Origin: Clonostachys chloroleuca | Taxonomy: Eukaryota > Ascomycota > Sordariomycetes > Hypocreales > Bionectriaceae | Direction of reading: 5' to 3' | Assembly (NCBI GenBank): GCA_037952775.1 | Contig: JBANAY010000003.1 | Location: 32,426,001 to 32,490,000 of the forward strand | DNA length: 64,000 nucleotides | In this document: piece by piece, positions 35,863 to 47,533 of the stretch | Position numbering within the stretch: the first letter of the stretch is position 1 | Layout: each line of letters starts with the position of its first letter | The notes under the pieces: generated by a model | Told to the model about the DNA's origin: nothing | The model's input: only the letters and a program-made list of their open reading frames with translations | Databases searched by the model: none | Translations under genes and position numbers: made by a program

Positions 35863-36646
35863 AATGGGCGCTCTAGGAGTTTCTACCTTGCTTTTCAACT
35901 TGGGGTTTCTTGTTTGCTCCCGATTATTTTGGGGTTTCTATCCGATGAGCAAGCTGTAGATTTGGGCTTGGATAAATTGCTTTTGGTCTTATTTATACAT
36001 CTCCTGGAGGGTGTATCACGCAAGCCAATTCCTACAACTGAGTATTCGTAACATACTAGATTTTCGAGGATATTTTGCTCCCGCGGGCGTCGGATATCGC
36101 CTTGTCCCCATTTTCAAGAAACACACGCAGGCAAGCAGCGTTGAACAAAGGATCCGGCCTCGGCGAGAATGTTTGTCGTCTCACAGTCACCAGGCCCCGA
36201 ACGTGATCTTGTTGCGTATAAGCAGAGTCGGTGTATACGCATTTGAGATGGGGGCTGATTTCTGTGCTCAATAGGGGACCTCCAGGGACAGCCGCCATTG
36301 TTGCTCATGTGGCAATGTTATCTTCAACTATCTTATTGTTCACTTTCCGGTCCACTGATACGATTCTCACACATCGTTCACGTCTCGCCATACCATTCCT
36401 CATATCCACATCACGGTTTTCCAAAAGTTTGCAAAGGTGTTGCATGGTATGTAAATATGTATTGTCACATGTACAAGGCTATAATATATATACAGATGTG
36501 ATGAAATGTCATCCAGTTCCCTAGGAGTCATTGGTAGATCCCCTATAATTTTATATAACGCCGGTTCAAAATGCAAAGAGCCAGATTCAGCTCACTGTCC
36601 CAACTGATGATTTGTACAAACTTCTACTCACAGTCCCCCTGACTGC
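35863..36646. other. Intergenic, promoter of small secreted protein and 3' flank of GH16
   Basis: AT-rich, with TATA-like TATTTATA near 35,990 (TATAAATA on the minus strand, about 130 bases before the ATG). No gene is supported; frames at 36011-36524 are short and unrelated to any family I know. Confidence 0.45.
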
Positions 36647-37875
36647 TTAAGCCTGGGCCGCCCTGGTGAAGTTGGGCCGGCCTCCCCAGGACCAGGTGCG
36701 GGTGGGCCGGGGAGCAGAGGTAGCGCTGACGACGGGGGCACTGGAGACAGGAGCGCTCGAGACGACCGGGACGCTGGAGATGGGAGTTCCCGAGGTGGTG
36801 GGCTTGGGGGTGGAGGGGGAGCTGGCGGAAGGGGTCGAGGAGGAAGAAGGGCTCGGGGAGTCGCCGCCCTCGGTGTAGACCTTGACTGAGTTGACGAGCC
36901 AGTAAGCGTCCTTGAAGGCGGCGGGGTTGTTGCTCACGTAGTCGACGCAGGTGGAGGCGAGGGCGGAGCACTCTGCGTTCTCGTTCCAGACGGCGCCGGC
37001 CCAGTCGCCGCAGAAGGTGTTGGTGAAGATGACGTTGTGCTCCTTGAAGTAGCTGTCGATATTGCAGCCGCTGCCGCCGTTGAACTTGGCGGCGGGCTTA
37101 GCCCAGGTAGTAGGGTCGGGGCTGCCAGCAGTGATGTCGGCCGGGATGGCGCTACGGGGGAAGAACCAGACGGCGATGAAGTCGCTGTTCCACTCCATGG
37201 CGTAGATGCCGCCGCCGATGGCGTTGAAGCCGTCTCCGTAGTTCTGGGTGTTGGAGGTCATCTGGGAGCAGCCGACAGCGGCCCCGGAGGCGCCACAGTC
37301 GGTTCCCTTGAGGGTGGTGGTAGAGTCAGTCCCGTCGTTGTTGATTGTGCAGCCCTGGCTGGTGTGTAGGGTAACTGCGGTCGACTCTTGGGTGGAAACA
37401 CCCTCCAAGATGTCGATCTCGCCAGAGTTGGGCCAGTCAGCCTCTATCGTCAACATTAGTCTTCTTCGTATGAATATGTATATATTTACAAATTTTTACC
37501 TAGGGTGCTCCAGAAGGCAGGCCATGTGCCACACGATGCAGCAGGCATGTGAGCAAAGTCTCCAATGAAGAGACCGTGAGTCCATGCCTTCTTCGTGGCG
37601 ACGCGGACGGACTTGCGTCCACCGGATGGGTTGGTCTCGGCGTAATCAGCGCCCATGTAGACGGCGCCGTTCTTGATGGCGGCAAGGCCGAGGCTCTCAG
37701 CAGTAGCCCGGTCCACGTAGTTGACGTGGCCGTGGGTTGGGTCAGAGGCAGAAAAGAAGTTCATCTCGTCGAAGAAGTTGGAGGCATCGAAGGTGGATTC
37801 GATGGTGTACTTGGCCTGGGCAATGCCGGCGGTCATGGCCGCAAGGGCAAGCTTAGCAGTGGCGGAGTAGAGCAT
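36647..37875 (-). CDS. GH16 endo-1,3(4)-beta-glucanase, secreted
   Basis: 390 residues from exons 37875-37500 and 37443-36647. The 56-nt intron has donor GTAAAA and acceptor GATAG, phase 1, and joins FWSTL to EADWPNSGEIDILEGV. That junction sits just before the catalytic E-x-D-x-x-E signature GEIDILEGV (nucleophile and acid/base glutamates). The N-terminus MLYSATAKLALAAMTAGIAQA is a signal peptide. Further family features are GGRKSVRVATKKAWTHGLFI, GCSQMTSNTQNYGDGFNAIG, YAMEWNSDFIAVWFFPRSAI, and IFTNTFCGDWAGAVW. After the catalytic domain (to about residue 315) comes a Ser/Thr/Pro-rich linker and a basic end, without a clear GPI signal. The enzyme should cleave mixed-linkage or 1,3-beta-glucans in cell walls or plant material. 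ATG 37875 is chosen because upstream in-frame sequence has no signal-like character. Confidence 0.92.
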
Positions 37876-40800
37876 TTTGAAGATGGTTTGATAAATGAAA
37901 TTGTGGTTTGGGTATTCAAAGAAGTGTACCAGATTTCTTGTCCAGACAAGAGAATCGAGCAGTCCAGTTGTGATGAGAGATGGAAGATGCTGCGAAACCG
38001 TCGAGGTGCAGATCAGAGCAAAAGATTGAGAAGGTGAGATCAAAGAATTCGTCTCGAACCAGAAAAACAATGGACGTTGTCCGAATGAATGGATGGACTG
38101 GTGAATGAATGAAAGGGGGGATGAAAGGGGGGATGAATGGGGGAGCTGTTGACGGTTGTCGACAATTGGAAGAGGCAGCCCCGACAATATATACACCTGG
38201 ATGGACTTTGGTTTTTCGCCTTCACTCCTGTCTCTTGCTCGCCCACTCGGCCCCGAACAGCTCAGCCAGCATCTTGTTCGGTCTTCTGTCTACCAACACG
38301 TGTTGGACCTCCTGCCTAAGTCGAAGCTGAAACCCATCCAGTCTGCGCGGTCTTCCTTCTATGGCGCGTAGGAGGTGTCGTCCAGACTCTTCACAACTCC
38401 CAGGGCCTCTACTTGCCCGACTGGGTAAGTGGCAAGATCTGTTCCATGTCCGCGAGGCTCCCGCTACAGGGGAGACCCTGGCCTGTTTCTAATCAAGGCG
38501 TGAGATGTCTCATGTGTGTGAGGCGCTACGGGCAGCTAGCCCCGGCGCCTGGGATCGCGGCATCTCTGGTTGGTCGTGGATTGCCGGCTGGGGATTTCCA
38601 GCATGATCGGGTTTGCGATTATGCACCATTGGCGCCCGACACGCATCTGGTGATGGGGACATGAGAAGTCATTTGCACTGACCACCAACCAGAGGCGCCC
38701 CCAAGGCGCCTCCTCACACAAGTGCCAGTTGGAGAGACCGAAGGCCATAAATGCCACAGGCGGCGGTAGGACAGCGCTGACTCGGCTTGCCACAGTGGGA
38801 GAGAGTGCATGAATCACGGGCTGCCAATCCAAAATGAACTGTCTCTGACGCACAGGGATGGCGGCGGCATGGGAGAGCGGCCCATGCGACCGTGCTGGCG
38901 GTTTGGTCCGATGTGGTGATAACGCAAGAAAGCCATCACCAGCAGCGATCAGCACTGCAGGACAGGGCCCAGGGGACGTCCGGCAGATGCAATAGGGAGG
39001 TACAGTTCATGAAACGCGCATTGCTGATGAAAGGGGCCGGTTCGCCAACATGCACTAACCACAATCTCGTGATGCTCCCAATCGGGGCCAGGAGGATGGG
39101 TTTGAGCTGATCCAATTCCCCAAAGTCTCAAACACTGTCCGTCTCCCGTGGCGTGGATCATGGATTAGAATTGGCCGAGTGCCCAAGACCAATGCAACGC
39201 TGGTGATTCAGACCCTGGCCACCATCCATCACATCCATCACATCCCGGCCAGAGTCTATTGAGCTCAGGTCAGCTCAATGGACAAAGACGGAAGCCAGAT
39301 GCGGCTCATCAGTCCTGTCCCTGTCGATCAACCGCCCACCTGCCTGGATTAAGCTTTTTAATGGCCTCCCAGATGGGCTAATTATTTCTACCTCCCAACC
39401 TGGGGATAGATTGATCACAAAAGCTGCTGACTGTAAGCGGCAATGGGCAAATGAGCATTGAGCTTGTCCAGCATGTCCACGGCTTCATTATAAGCAGACC
39501 CTTATCTACACAATTAATTGTCTCCGACGGTTCGTCCGAGATTCATGCATTGAAATTTAAACATCACCCGGGATCAGGGGCTTTCTTGTCTTCTTTGATT
39601 TTCCCTTTTAGCTTCCCATGCGATCAAGCAGATTGACTTCATGTTAATAGAGTAGAATAAGCCAAGAGCCCCTTTATACCCCTAAGCCCAGGAAGAGGGA
39701 AGGATGGAGAGCACGGCTGCACGAATCTTTATTCCACGCTTCGGTAGGTACAGATGCATAGGGGGCTGGATTGATCATGATGGGCTATTCCCAAATGGCC
39801 AAGAAAAAGAAAGGTGAGACAATCTAATAGGAACTCAAATCTCAAGGCTTAGCGTGATCATTTTATGCAGTATGAAAGTCAATACCGCTACTCCGTACAT
39901 GAAGCTCAGAGTAGTGGATGGCCTGCAAGCTTATCGTGGGACGGTCGCCAAATATAAATTGAGCAGAATACCCCTCTGCTCGACTCCTTTTACCAATTTG
40001 CTGCACAATCTGATCGTGCTAGGGCCCTTGCGGCCGAGATCCAACAATGTGTAGACATTGCGTCAAGAACAATGAGCAAGCGACCGTAACAATAGGCACC
40101 CTAACATAGAAGTATGCTCACATGGTTCTCAACTTCTGAACATACGCCCGGGGAAGCTTTGCCGCTCAATCAACTAGATATGACTGTGTGGAAATGTTAT
40201 CCCTGGGCCCAGGATTTGGTCCAAGTAGATAGGAAAATACAGATCAACGCTACACCCGGACCTATCAAGATCAAACCTGGAAGCCTCGTGGAGTGGTATC
40301 CGCCGTTTAATTTCCCAAGACTTGTGCCACTAAAGACCGATCATAACACCCCGTGCAAGATGGGATCTTTCCTCATGCAGTCGCCGATACGACCACGACG
40401 AATGACTTTGGTTCTCACATTACCCCGATTCTGAAGCCTGCTAGGCCAATAAAAACGATGACTTGGGGGCTTTGAGCCAAGAGTCCTCTGTACTTGACGC
40501 GTTAAATTTCAATTACGGCTTCGGCATCGCTCAGTTTGCGGCCAAGGAGACCCTTCTGAATCTCGCAGGAACTTCGGCCGCCAAAGGATTTCCCATTTGA
40601 TATCCAGCAGAGCTACTTGTAATAGCGAGAATTTTGAGCACTGAAAGACACCCTTGGTTCAAAGCCCGGCCATCACCATCATTATCATGACAATCTTGTG
40701 ACTGGTTGCCATCATTAATATATGGGCACTAACCTCGTCACTCCTGAAGCGTCGATCCAGTGCAGGGCAGAGCTGGCTATTTGATATGGAGCTGGAAGGA

Positions 40801-41369
40801 CTAGTTCCCAACGAATCCGGTAGCATTGCCGTAACATGTATCTTCTTTCATAATTTGGATAGTCTTAAGCGATGCTCGCTCTTTTCTACCTCGTTTATAC
40901 AGAGCTCTTGCCGTTGTAGAAATTTCACTCTCATTCGTTGAGTCACGACTCTGGAGATATACCCGTTAAGCTTTCATATAAATCCCAAACAACCCAGAGT
41001 ATATCATCTCAACTATATAGCATCTGACCTTCTGATATTATTTTTTGGTGTCAATCCCGTCAGCATACGCCAATCCTCATTAGTCAGATATCTCTGTAAT
41101 CTCACAATTGTTACACTTCTGCCTATGCGTGAGTCCAATCATGGTATTCGATAAATGCACTTCTGCCTGGAGCTCAAAACACGCGTGAAGTAGTCATTTG
41201 CCTAATTACGAAAATGACAGGGCGAGTCGTTCGGACAGGCGGATCTTTGGGAGCTCACTTTGACATATATTAGACGCCACTCATCCCTACTCAATATATC
41301 CTCACCTTCTCTTGTTTTACATCCATATTCAATCAATACATAAGACCTTTTCCAACATCATCTCTCATC
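37876..41369. other. Gene-poor region of about 3.5 kb
   Basis: The first 300-500 bases are the GH16 promoter side, with an imperfect G-rich repeat (GGGGGGATGAA units) at 38,112-38,145. A CATCCATCA repeat occurs at 39,223-39,243. No supported gene is present; the frame at 40114-40434 (+) has no motif. A TATA-like CATATATTA at 41,264-41,272 lies about 100 bases before the small ORF at 41370. Confidence 0.5.
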
Positions 41370-41477
41370 ATGTGCGGATTCTACGACTACAAGAATGAAA
41401 AAGGAGCTTGGGAGAAACGCAAACTTGATTGCCGAGACTCCAGCTGCGGCACCTCCTCCAGCAACCCGAATAAATAA
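41370..41477 (+). CDS. 35-residue small ORF with a well-formed fungal leader
   Basis: The ORF reads MCGFYDYKNEKGAWEKRKLD and then continues with CRD, SSCG and a Ser/Asn tail to a TAA at 41475-41477. The upstream 80 bases look like a genuine fungal 5' leader: pyrimidine-rich, rich in TCATC/CATCA words, with the ATG in the context TCATCATG. A TATA-like element lies about 100 bases upstream. The peptide has three cysteines (positions 2, 21, 26), is charged and has no signal peptide. I do not recognise a family. It could be a stand-alone small protein or a first exon; no good donor follows closely. It is too short for standard gene finding. Confidence 0.4.
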   Translation: MCGFYDYKNEKGAWEKRKLDCRDSSCGTSSSNPNK

Positions 41478-42008
41478 GAAGTTCGCTACCACCACCAGTC
41501 ACTGAATTGTGGCAACTGCTCTGTCTAGGTATATTCAAGGCAGTAGCGGATATTGGACCTCCGCGTATTTTGCGAATTGGATCTAGGGTTGTTATGGTAG
41601 TACGCCACAGCTGCCATAGCCAGGGGATGAGCTTCATTTTATGAACAGCATACACACAGCCTAGATAAGACAAATTCTTGACACAAGGCTAGGGCATCGT
41701 TATACTCTTGCCGATCCAATTGTAAATACATCATCAGGAACAATCGCGAAAGAGATTAATGAAGGCTGAAGAAACCCCAAGTTGTTCATGTAGCCGTCCC
41801 CAAGGTAGGAGTAAAATCGATACTCTCCGAACACGCCGAACGCTTCGCATGGCCCACATTGACATATTGGAGCTGGTATAAACGTCAAAATATGTATTGA
41901 TCGCTATACCACCGTGGATTGTGTCTTGAGTTGTGGCAGCTTTCTCTTCCTAAGGACCAAATTGGCCGTTCGAAACATATCCTCGGGGAGTACGAGCAGC
42001 CTGTAGTT
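41478..42008. other. Intergenic before the MerB-like gene
   Basis: An AT-rich region that should hold the MerB-like promoter. A minus-strand frame at 41888-41700 reads somewhat protein-like (FGEYRFYSYLGDGYMNN) but begins with TTG and has no supporting context. Confidence 0.4.
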
Positions 42009-42686
42009 ATGGATCATTCAAGTCTGCACGAATACATCATCTCCTCTTTCCTCAACACCCAACGGCCCCCAACCGTCAGCGAGGTCGCCGCCCACTTCCA
42101 AACAGACACCAGCGCGGCTCGTAAAGGCCTGCGGTCCCTGGCCGCCTACCACGGGGTCGTGCTGCACCCCAAGTCCGACGAGGTCTGGGTCGCCCACCCC
42201 TTCTCGGCATCGCCCACAACCTGTGTCGTATCGGCGGGCGATCGCAAATGGTGGGGCAACTGCGCCTGGTGCTCGCTCGGCGTGATGAAGCTCGCAGGGG
42301 GAACGGCGGTTCTAAACACCAGGACAGGTGCCATCGGGGACGAGGTGTCGGTCACGGCCCGGGACGGACGGTTGGTGGACACGGACTTTGTGATACACTT
42401 CCCGGTGCCCATGTCCAATTGCTGGGACAACGTTGTCTACACCTGCTCGGTCCAGCTTCTCTTCCGCAACGAGGCCGAGGTGGATGAATGGTGTGCTGTG
42501 AGGGGCATTCCCAAGGGAGACGTGCGGCCTATCCAGCAGATCTGGGATTTTGCTGCAGAGTGGTATGGTCGCCATGCCGATGCGGACTGGACCAAGTGGT
42601 CTCTGCGCGAAGCCAAGGAATTTTTTGGCCGACATGGCCTTGATGGACCAATTTGGGCAGTTGAACATGATGCTGGGCGCTTTTAG
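42009..42686 (+). CDS. Alkylmercury lyase (MerB)-like protein
   Basis: 225 residues, no intron, starting MDHSSLHEYIISSFLNTQRP at ATG 42009; the frame extends upstream only with a TTG. An N-terminal winged-helix-like part (PTVSEVAAHFQTDTSAARKG) precedes the MerB-like fold. WWGNCAWCSLGVMKLAGGTA corresponds to the MerB AWCALD segment that holds the first catalytic cysteine. VVYTCSVQLLFRNEAEVDEW corresponds to the segment with the second catalytic cysteine. By my alignment from memory the Asp that follows the first Cys by three in bacterial MerB is Gly here. The family as a whole (alkylmercury lyase-like) includes many members not shown to cleave organomercurials. No mercuric reductase or transporter lies nearby. 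Fold assignment is fairly secure, activity is not. The gene converges with the Mnn10-type gene. Confidence 0.75.
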   Translation: MDHSSLHEYIISSFLNTQRPPTVSEVAAHFQTDTSAARKGLRSLAAYHGVVLHPKSDEVWVAHPFSASPTTCVVSAGDRKWWGNCAWCSLGVMKLAGGTAVLNTRTGAIGDEVSVTARDGRLVDTDFVIHFPVPMSNCWDNVVYTCSVQLLFRNEAEVDEWCAVRGIPKGDVRPIQQIWDFAAEWYGRHADADWTKWSLREAKEFFGRHGLDGPIWAVEHDAGRF

Positions 42687-43327
42687 GTGTCACAAGTGTC
42701 GACTGTGTCGCTCTCTACCGATGGGGGTTTGGGGCAGTTGATATAGACTTTGGCAGTTATTTGCATCGTTATTCATGTCCTCGGCTGGACTCCCCGGTTG
42801 TAACGCAGATCGGTGCCATAGGATCCCCATGGCGAATCTATTTCACTCACGAGGCGCACTGTATGATTCTTGGCTTGTTGTGTAAATTAATCTTGGCTTG
42901 ATACTCCTCCTGATGCTGTTTGTTCTCTAACAACGCTGAGGCCCAGAAAGCCAGGCACCTCAGGTTTCTCTGAAATCGAAATCATCCTATCCCCCGGATC
43001 ACACTATTCCCTCCTCGTGCTTGCCAAGGAAATCGAGCCCGAGTGTATCCGCGAGAAGGTAGCTCTCCCCCCTTTTTAAGTCGTTTTCCCGGATCATGAA
43101 ACAAAAGTGAGCAAGCGCCAGGCCATCTAAACGAAATAATACGCCCCCAAAAGATGAAAGACGAAAGAAACAAGACATGAAACCGTAGTAGGTACACCCG
43201 CACATCCCTAATTGTGAAAATCTGAAACAAGGAAGAATCACGATGCAAAATATCGTACAGACATGATAGCAACATAGCAGCGTCCAAAACAATGGACAAT
43301 ACATTTCCCCCACATGGATGCTTGGTG
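42687..43327. other. Intergenic, convergent 3' flanks
   Basis: 3' flanks of the MerB-like (+) and Mnn10-type (-) genes. The minus-strand open frames that extend into this region (42982-43475) are out-of-frame continuations of the mannosyltransferase and are not coding. Confidence 0.5.
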
Positions 43328-44901
43328 TTATAACTTGACCCGCTTTCCGGTGATCTTGAACCATATCTCGGCCACCAGATCTTCCTTGAAACGCTCCCAC
43401 GGATTCCGGTTGAGCCAGTAGCTGAATTCCCGGTAGTGGTACATCTCTCCCCAGCAGTCGCGACCCCATTCGCACCCAGCCATGTTGACAAGAAAGTCGC
43501 GCTCATCGCCATTGTAATGGTGACGGGTGCTGACCTTCCCGGTGCCCTCGTCACATGCTGCTGGGGGAAGCTGTTGATCATGCGCTGCGGCAGGAATCCG
43601 GTATGCTGGCGGACCCAAGGCAGACTCGTGTACATCTGCTCCAGCGCATCCTGCTCCTTGTGCTCCCATTCCATGTGTTTCTGTTCATACAGAACGGGGT
43701 CCCACCACATGTCGAGGATGCGTTCGGTCCAGGCGCTGCGTCGCATGAAGAATGAGCCCAGGTTGAACCCAGAGCAGTCTTGTGTGAGTAGCAGATTTAG
43801 GGAGTTGGCCTTGTTGTCTCCAACAGGACTCCGCGCCTCATTGTCGAGGTAGATCTCCGTCAGTGGATGGGTAATGTTCAAAGGGTTGTATTCGTTGATG
43901 TCTCTGTAGACATGCTTGTTGAGATCTTCGAAGAGGTGGCGCTGGAGGGGGTAGGATGGCTCCATTACGAACGTATTCAGATCGAGCCACCAGAACCTGC
44001 AAGGTAGATTTACCACATTAGCCATCGCCAAAGCCGCCCAGGATCCCCAACGCGAGCAACTGCTGTCGAGTACTTACCATTCAGCATTAGGGTATTTGCG
44101 CATAGTCTTTCGAACGTAGTCGACCTTCTCCCAGCTCTCTCTCCACTCGTGTGCGTATCGTTTCTTCGTGCTCATGTCGACAATCTCCAGCTCGTAACCC
44201 CATTTCGCTGCGTATTTTTTCTTGTTCCTCACGCTGTCACGCTCAATGGCCCATTCGCGGGCTCCCTTCCAGTCCATCACGCCTCCACCAACATTAGCGC
44301 CCAGAATGATGACGAACTTCTCACCACCGTAACCCCACGACGCTCGTCTCCAATAGGTTATAAGAGCTATACCATGCGTGTCAGTCAATTCATCCCAGCC
44401 CACAAATCAACACAATTGCAGTGAGGGAATGGTTAGTCCAAGCGAGAAGGGAAAGAAAGGGCCGCAAAGGCTCCAGGGACACATACGAGAATTAAAGAAT
44501 ATGATAACGCAAAACAACACAATGGCAGCGATCAGCAGCCTTATCTTGAACTTCCTGCCCATTCGCCCAAACACAGATCGTATCCTCTGAGCCAGGGAAC
44601 CATTCGGACCGTACCAGGGCCCGCGAGCGTGCTTCCCCTTCTGGCCGTACGGGCCACTCGAGCCGGCGAAGCGCGGGAGGTTGCTGGACAAGCGTCGCAT
44701 GTGGCGGGCGAAGAAGCCGGTCTTCTGCTGTGGCGCGAATGACGGGTAGCCATTGATGTTGTGGTTCCTCATCTTGGCTGAGTCCCAGGCGACCGGGCCG
44801 CCGCTGAGATTTACAGGACTCGTTCGACCGCTGTGGATGTTCAACCCTGGGCTCGACCACCCTCCGCCGGGGACAGGCGAGGGACTGCGCGAGAGAGACA
44901 T
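43328..44901 (-). CDS. mnn10: GT34 alpha-1,6-mannosyltransferase (Mnn10 type), one-base frameshift near 43563-43567
   Basis: A type II Golgi membrane enzyme that extends the alpha-1,6-mannan backbone of N-glycans. Exons are 44901-44487, 44366-44078 and 43996-43328, with donors GTATGT and GTAAGT; the splices are in phase. MSLSRSPSPVPGGGWSSP at the start is the usual Mnn10 N-terminus. A transmembrane anchor (RLLIAAIVLFCVIIFF) lies at about 117-135. The catalytic part has KFVIILGANVGGGVMDWKG, then WRESWEKVDYVRKTMRKYPN, then FWWLDLNTFVMEPSYPL. Frame breaks inside the last exon: the protein reads LPQRMINSFP in one frame, then PAACDEGTG through VNMAGCEWGRDCWGEMY in the next, to TAA 43328. One missing C in a run of five would explain it. 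All exon lengths sum to one base short of a multiple of three. The rest is intact, so an assembly indel is as likely as real inactivation. Confidence 0.85.
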
Positions 44902-44918
44902 TCCGGGGGCTGGGGTGC

Positions 44919-45148
44919 CTAAATGGTGGACGGTCAGTACCAATGCAGGATCGAGGCAAACCGAAGGGCCAGCTCGTGACACACGGGCACAAATCTGGTG
45001 CGCCTACAACCACACAAGGCCGAAAATAGAGGGTTTTGGCAGGCAGCAGAGGGTGGCAATCGCAAGGGAGGAGAACCGTCCCGACTGTAACCTCTGGCGT
45101 CCGGTGGCATGGTGGGGGGAAGCAAAGAGGGATGCCGTTTTTATTTAC
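44919..45148 (-). other. Possible 5' UTR intron of the Mnn10-type gene
   Basis: Donor GTAAAT at 45148, preceded by CCATTCCAG, and acceptor CATTTAG at 44919 lie just upstream of the ATG at 44901. The ATG would then follow the splice by 17 bases. This explains why the in-frame extension upstream of ATG 44901 has no family similarity. Inferred from splice signals only. Confidence 0.35.
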
Positions 45149-46273
45149 CTGGAATGGGAGAGAGGGAGCCGTGGGGCGAGGAGGCTCGGGACTTTGACTT
45201 TTCGGGGGCGAGGAACAAGCTCTTGCCGGAGCGTTGCTCGCTAAGTGTCTGGCCGGCTGAGGAGCGCCTCCGATGATGCTGTGGGCGACTCAGAGAGCTC
45301 GAAGAGCCGGCCAACGGTGTCTGGCCGGAAGAAGCCAGGTTGGGCGAGCGGAGCGAGACAGTGCGACACGCGGGATCGGGTTTTGTCGTTGAGAGTTTCC
45401 AGTCTGAGGCGCTGGATTGGTTTCGATGATGCCACGGTACGGGACGGGATCTTATCGATTAACGACGGCGGGCTGATTGGCGGGATCTCAGACACTGGGG
45501 AAAATCAAGTCGGGCTCGGGCTCGCAGTGGCATCGAGGTGATTGCCCGCTTGTGGTTATGCTCTCGGATGGGCTCGGTCCTATGTGCGTGGTGCGAGGCA
45601 AGACAAGAGGTTGAAAGTTGGCGATCTGCTACGTAGCAATGTCAGCTCGGCGATTTGGTTGGTCGCGCGCGGGTTGGAGGCTACATTTCATGGAATTGAG
45701 GGGCGACCCCTGACCGACCGGCATACTCTAATGACGAGTATAATTAGCCAGCAAAAGTAAGATAATGTTGCTCTATTAAGTAATCCTCGGGGACATGCTC
45801 GTTTCTTGGAGGATAAGCCATTGACACATCTACTAATTGATAATTATTTGGTTATATTGGGCTAAATGAGAACCATAAGGAAATTCTTCTACGGCCCGCT
45901 GATGACTACATCTAAACTTACGAGCTCCTCGTATCCTGAGGCGGTCAAAGATGCTGTTGCCAGCTCACCATTTATCAATAATCTCTGCGCCTGCACCCAG
46001 TGCTACTGCATCTTCCACTCAACTTAGGACGTCAACTCTATCACACTGAATGCGCCAGTTCAAGGTAGTCCGCTAAACTAGGGCACTTAACAAGTTCAGT
46101 CGCTGATGACCCGCCAACAGAGAGTCAAGAGACGAATATCTCTGACTGGCTTTGCGCATAGGGCGAACCCCTGAACTGAATTAAGCAGATTGTGATTGAT
46201 CGGCAATGAGCGATGCTACTCTTGCATCTGCATGCGACCGTCAAGATTAATCTGGTCTACAGCCTGCCACAGG

Positions 46274-46286
46274 AAAAAAAAAAAAA
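46274..46286 (+). repeat. Homopolymer A tract (13)
   Basis: Run of 13 A within an AT-rich intergenic region. No poly(A)-ended element is recognisable upstream of it. Confidence 0.8.
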
Positions 46287-47533
46287 AGGGTCTTGCTGGT
46301 TAATGTTACATTGAACAGGGGCTGTCACATTGAACTCCAACTGCCCTGCGCCTATCCCACAGAAGGTCAAACTGCCTGAGCGGAGTCAAAACTTGATACA
46401 TCAAAGTCGCCTGAGATGACTGCCGGTGCTCTACCAGCATCTGCAGTTTGTACAGCCGATGGTTCTCCTTTTTTGGAGCGATAATCGCCACTAAAACTTC
46501 CATTGAAATTATTTACTGACAGTGCTAATACATGTCCTGCCGTTAGCAAGAGAGTCAATTGCGCTTAATCCTACCAATCAGAACCCATCTAGATAAGCTT
46601 TACCCGATAACGAACTACTAGAACTGGATCCCCTCCAAGTGCTAAATAACGGACGTCCCAGAGCAATTCCGGCCTTCGACCTCGTATAAGATGGGTCGGT
46701 GATGCTCAATCACATTATTCGATGCTAAGTGATGAATCATTGCACCCACATGTTTTAGTCTTCAGATTGACGTCTATGAACTCGAGCACTGCTGGCCATC
46801 TGTCATGGCTCTAGGGTGGGAGAAAGAGCTGGAAAGAATGGAGATGTCTTATTCTCCACATGGGATTTTAATTGCCCATTGCACCATCTCGCTGATATAA
46901 ACACCCCTGCCTTAACATGCCTGTATGGATACCGGGCAGCTTATTCGTACCACTGTTGTCAAGCTGGCACCTCATGTCTCTCAGCTCTGGAGCACATGGT
47001 TTGCCTTGGCATGGCTCGTATGCTCCCGGCCGGCACCAAATTGCCTTTACTTATCTACGAGCTTGCCTGGAGCGTCCACTAGTGCGGCAATAGCCTCATC
47101 GTCACGCACAGTCGGTTTTCTTCTTTTTCTGGGCATGCGCACTTTCTGGGGAATGGGACAAGCATTCCAAAGATTGCGATCACCGCCGTTTATCGCACGC
47201 AACATCTCGATCCTTGATAGATCCATCACATGCCTGGGAGAATACTTAATTTGTTGAGATCACGATGCTCAGCAAGCTATACTATATGCGGTGGTTTATC
47301 ACGGGGTGGAAGCGAGCCCGTTGCTTTTGAAGTGAAGAGTAGATGAGGTTACAAGGAAAGTATGGCATCTGGAGCCGAGAAGATGCCCTGGAGCCAATCT
47401 CAAGTCAGCCAGATGCGAGCCAGACCCAAACTTTTATCCAACCCCTGCTCCGAGAGACGGAGTACCGGCCAACCACCGCCGCCTGTCAGCCCTGACCAAC
47501 ACGAAGCCCCACGCACAAGACTTCGTATCACGA

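Larger units (their letters stand above)
44902..47533. other. Intergenic between Mnn10-type and GH94 genes
   Basis: It holds the Mnn10 promoter and leader side (44.9-45.5 kb) and the 3' flank of GH94. A 13-A run lies at 46,274-46,286. A minus-strand frame at 46558-46367 is open but has no ATG or motif. No gene is supported. Confidence 0.5.

Noticed and set aside
36624..36971. Arg/Leu-rich minus-strand frame inside the GH16 gene
   Set aside because: It is a shadow of the Ser/Thr/Pro-rich linker of the glucanase in another frame.
40651..40670. GGTTCAAAGCCC, a possible tRNA T-arm
   Set aside because: No matching acceptor stem, D-arm or anticodon stem was found upstream.
42982..43475. Minus-strand frames continuing past the Mnn10-type exon
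   Set aside because: They are out-of-frame readings after the one-base shift. The family-matching C-terminus ends at 43328.
46367..46558. Minus-strand frame with signal-like and Ser/Asp-rich text
   Set aside because: It has no ATG start, no splice context and no family pattern, and sits in intergenic DNA next to a poly(A) tract.
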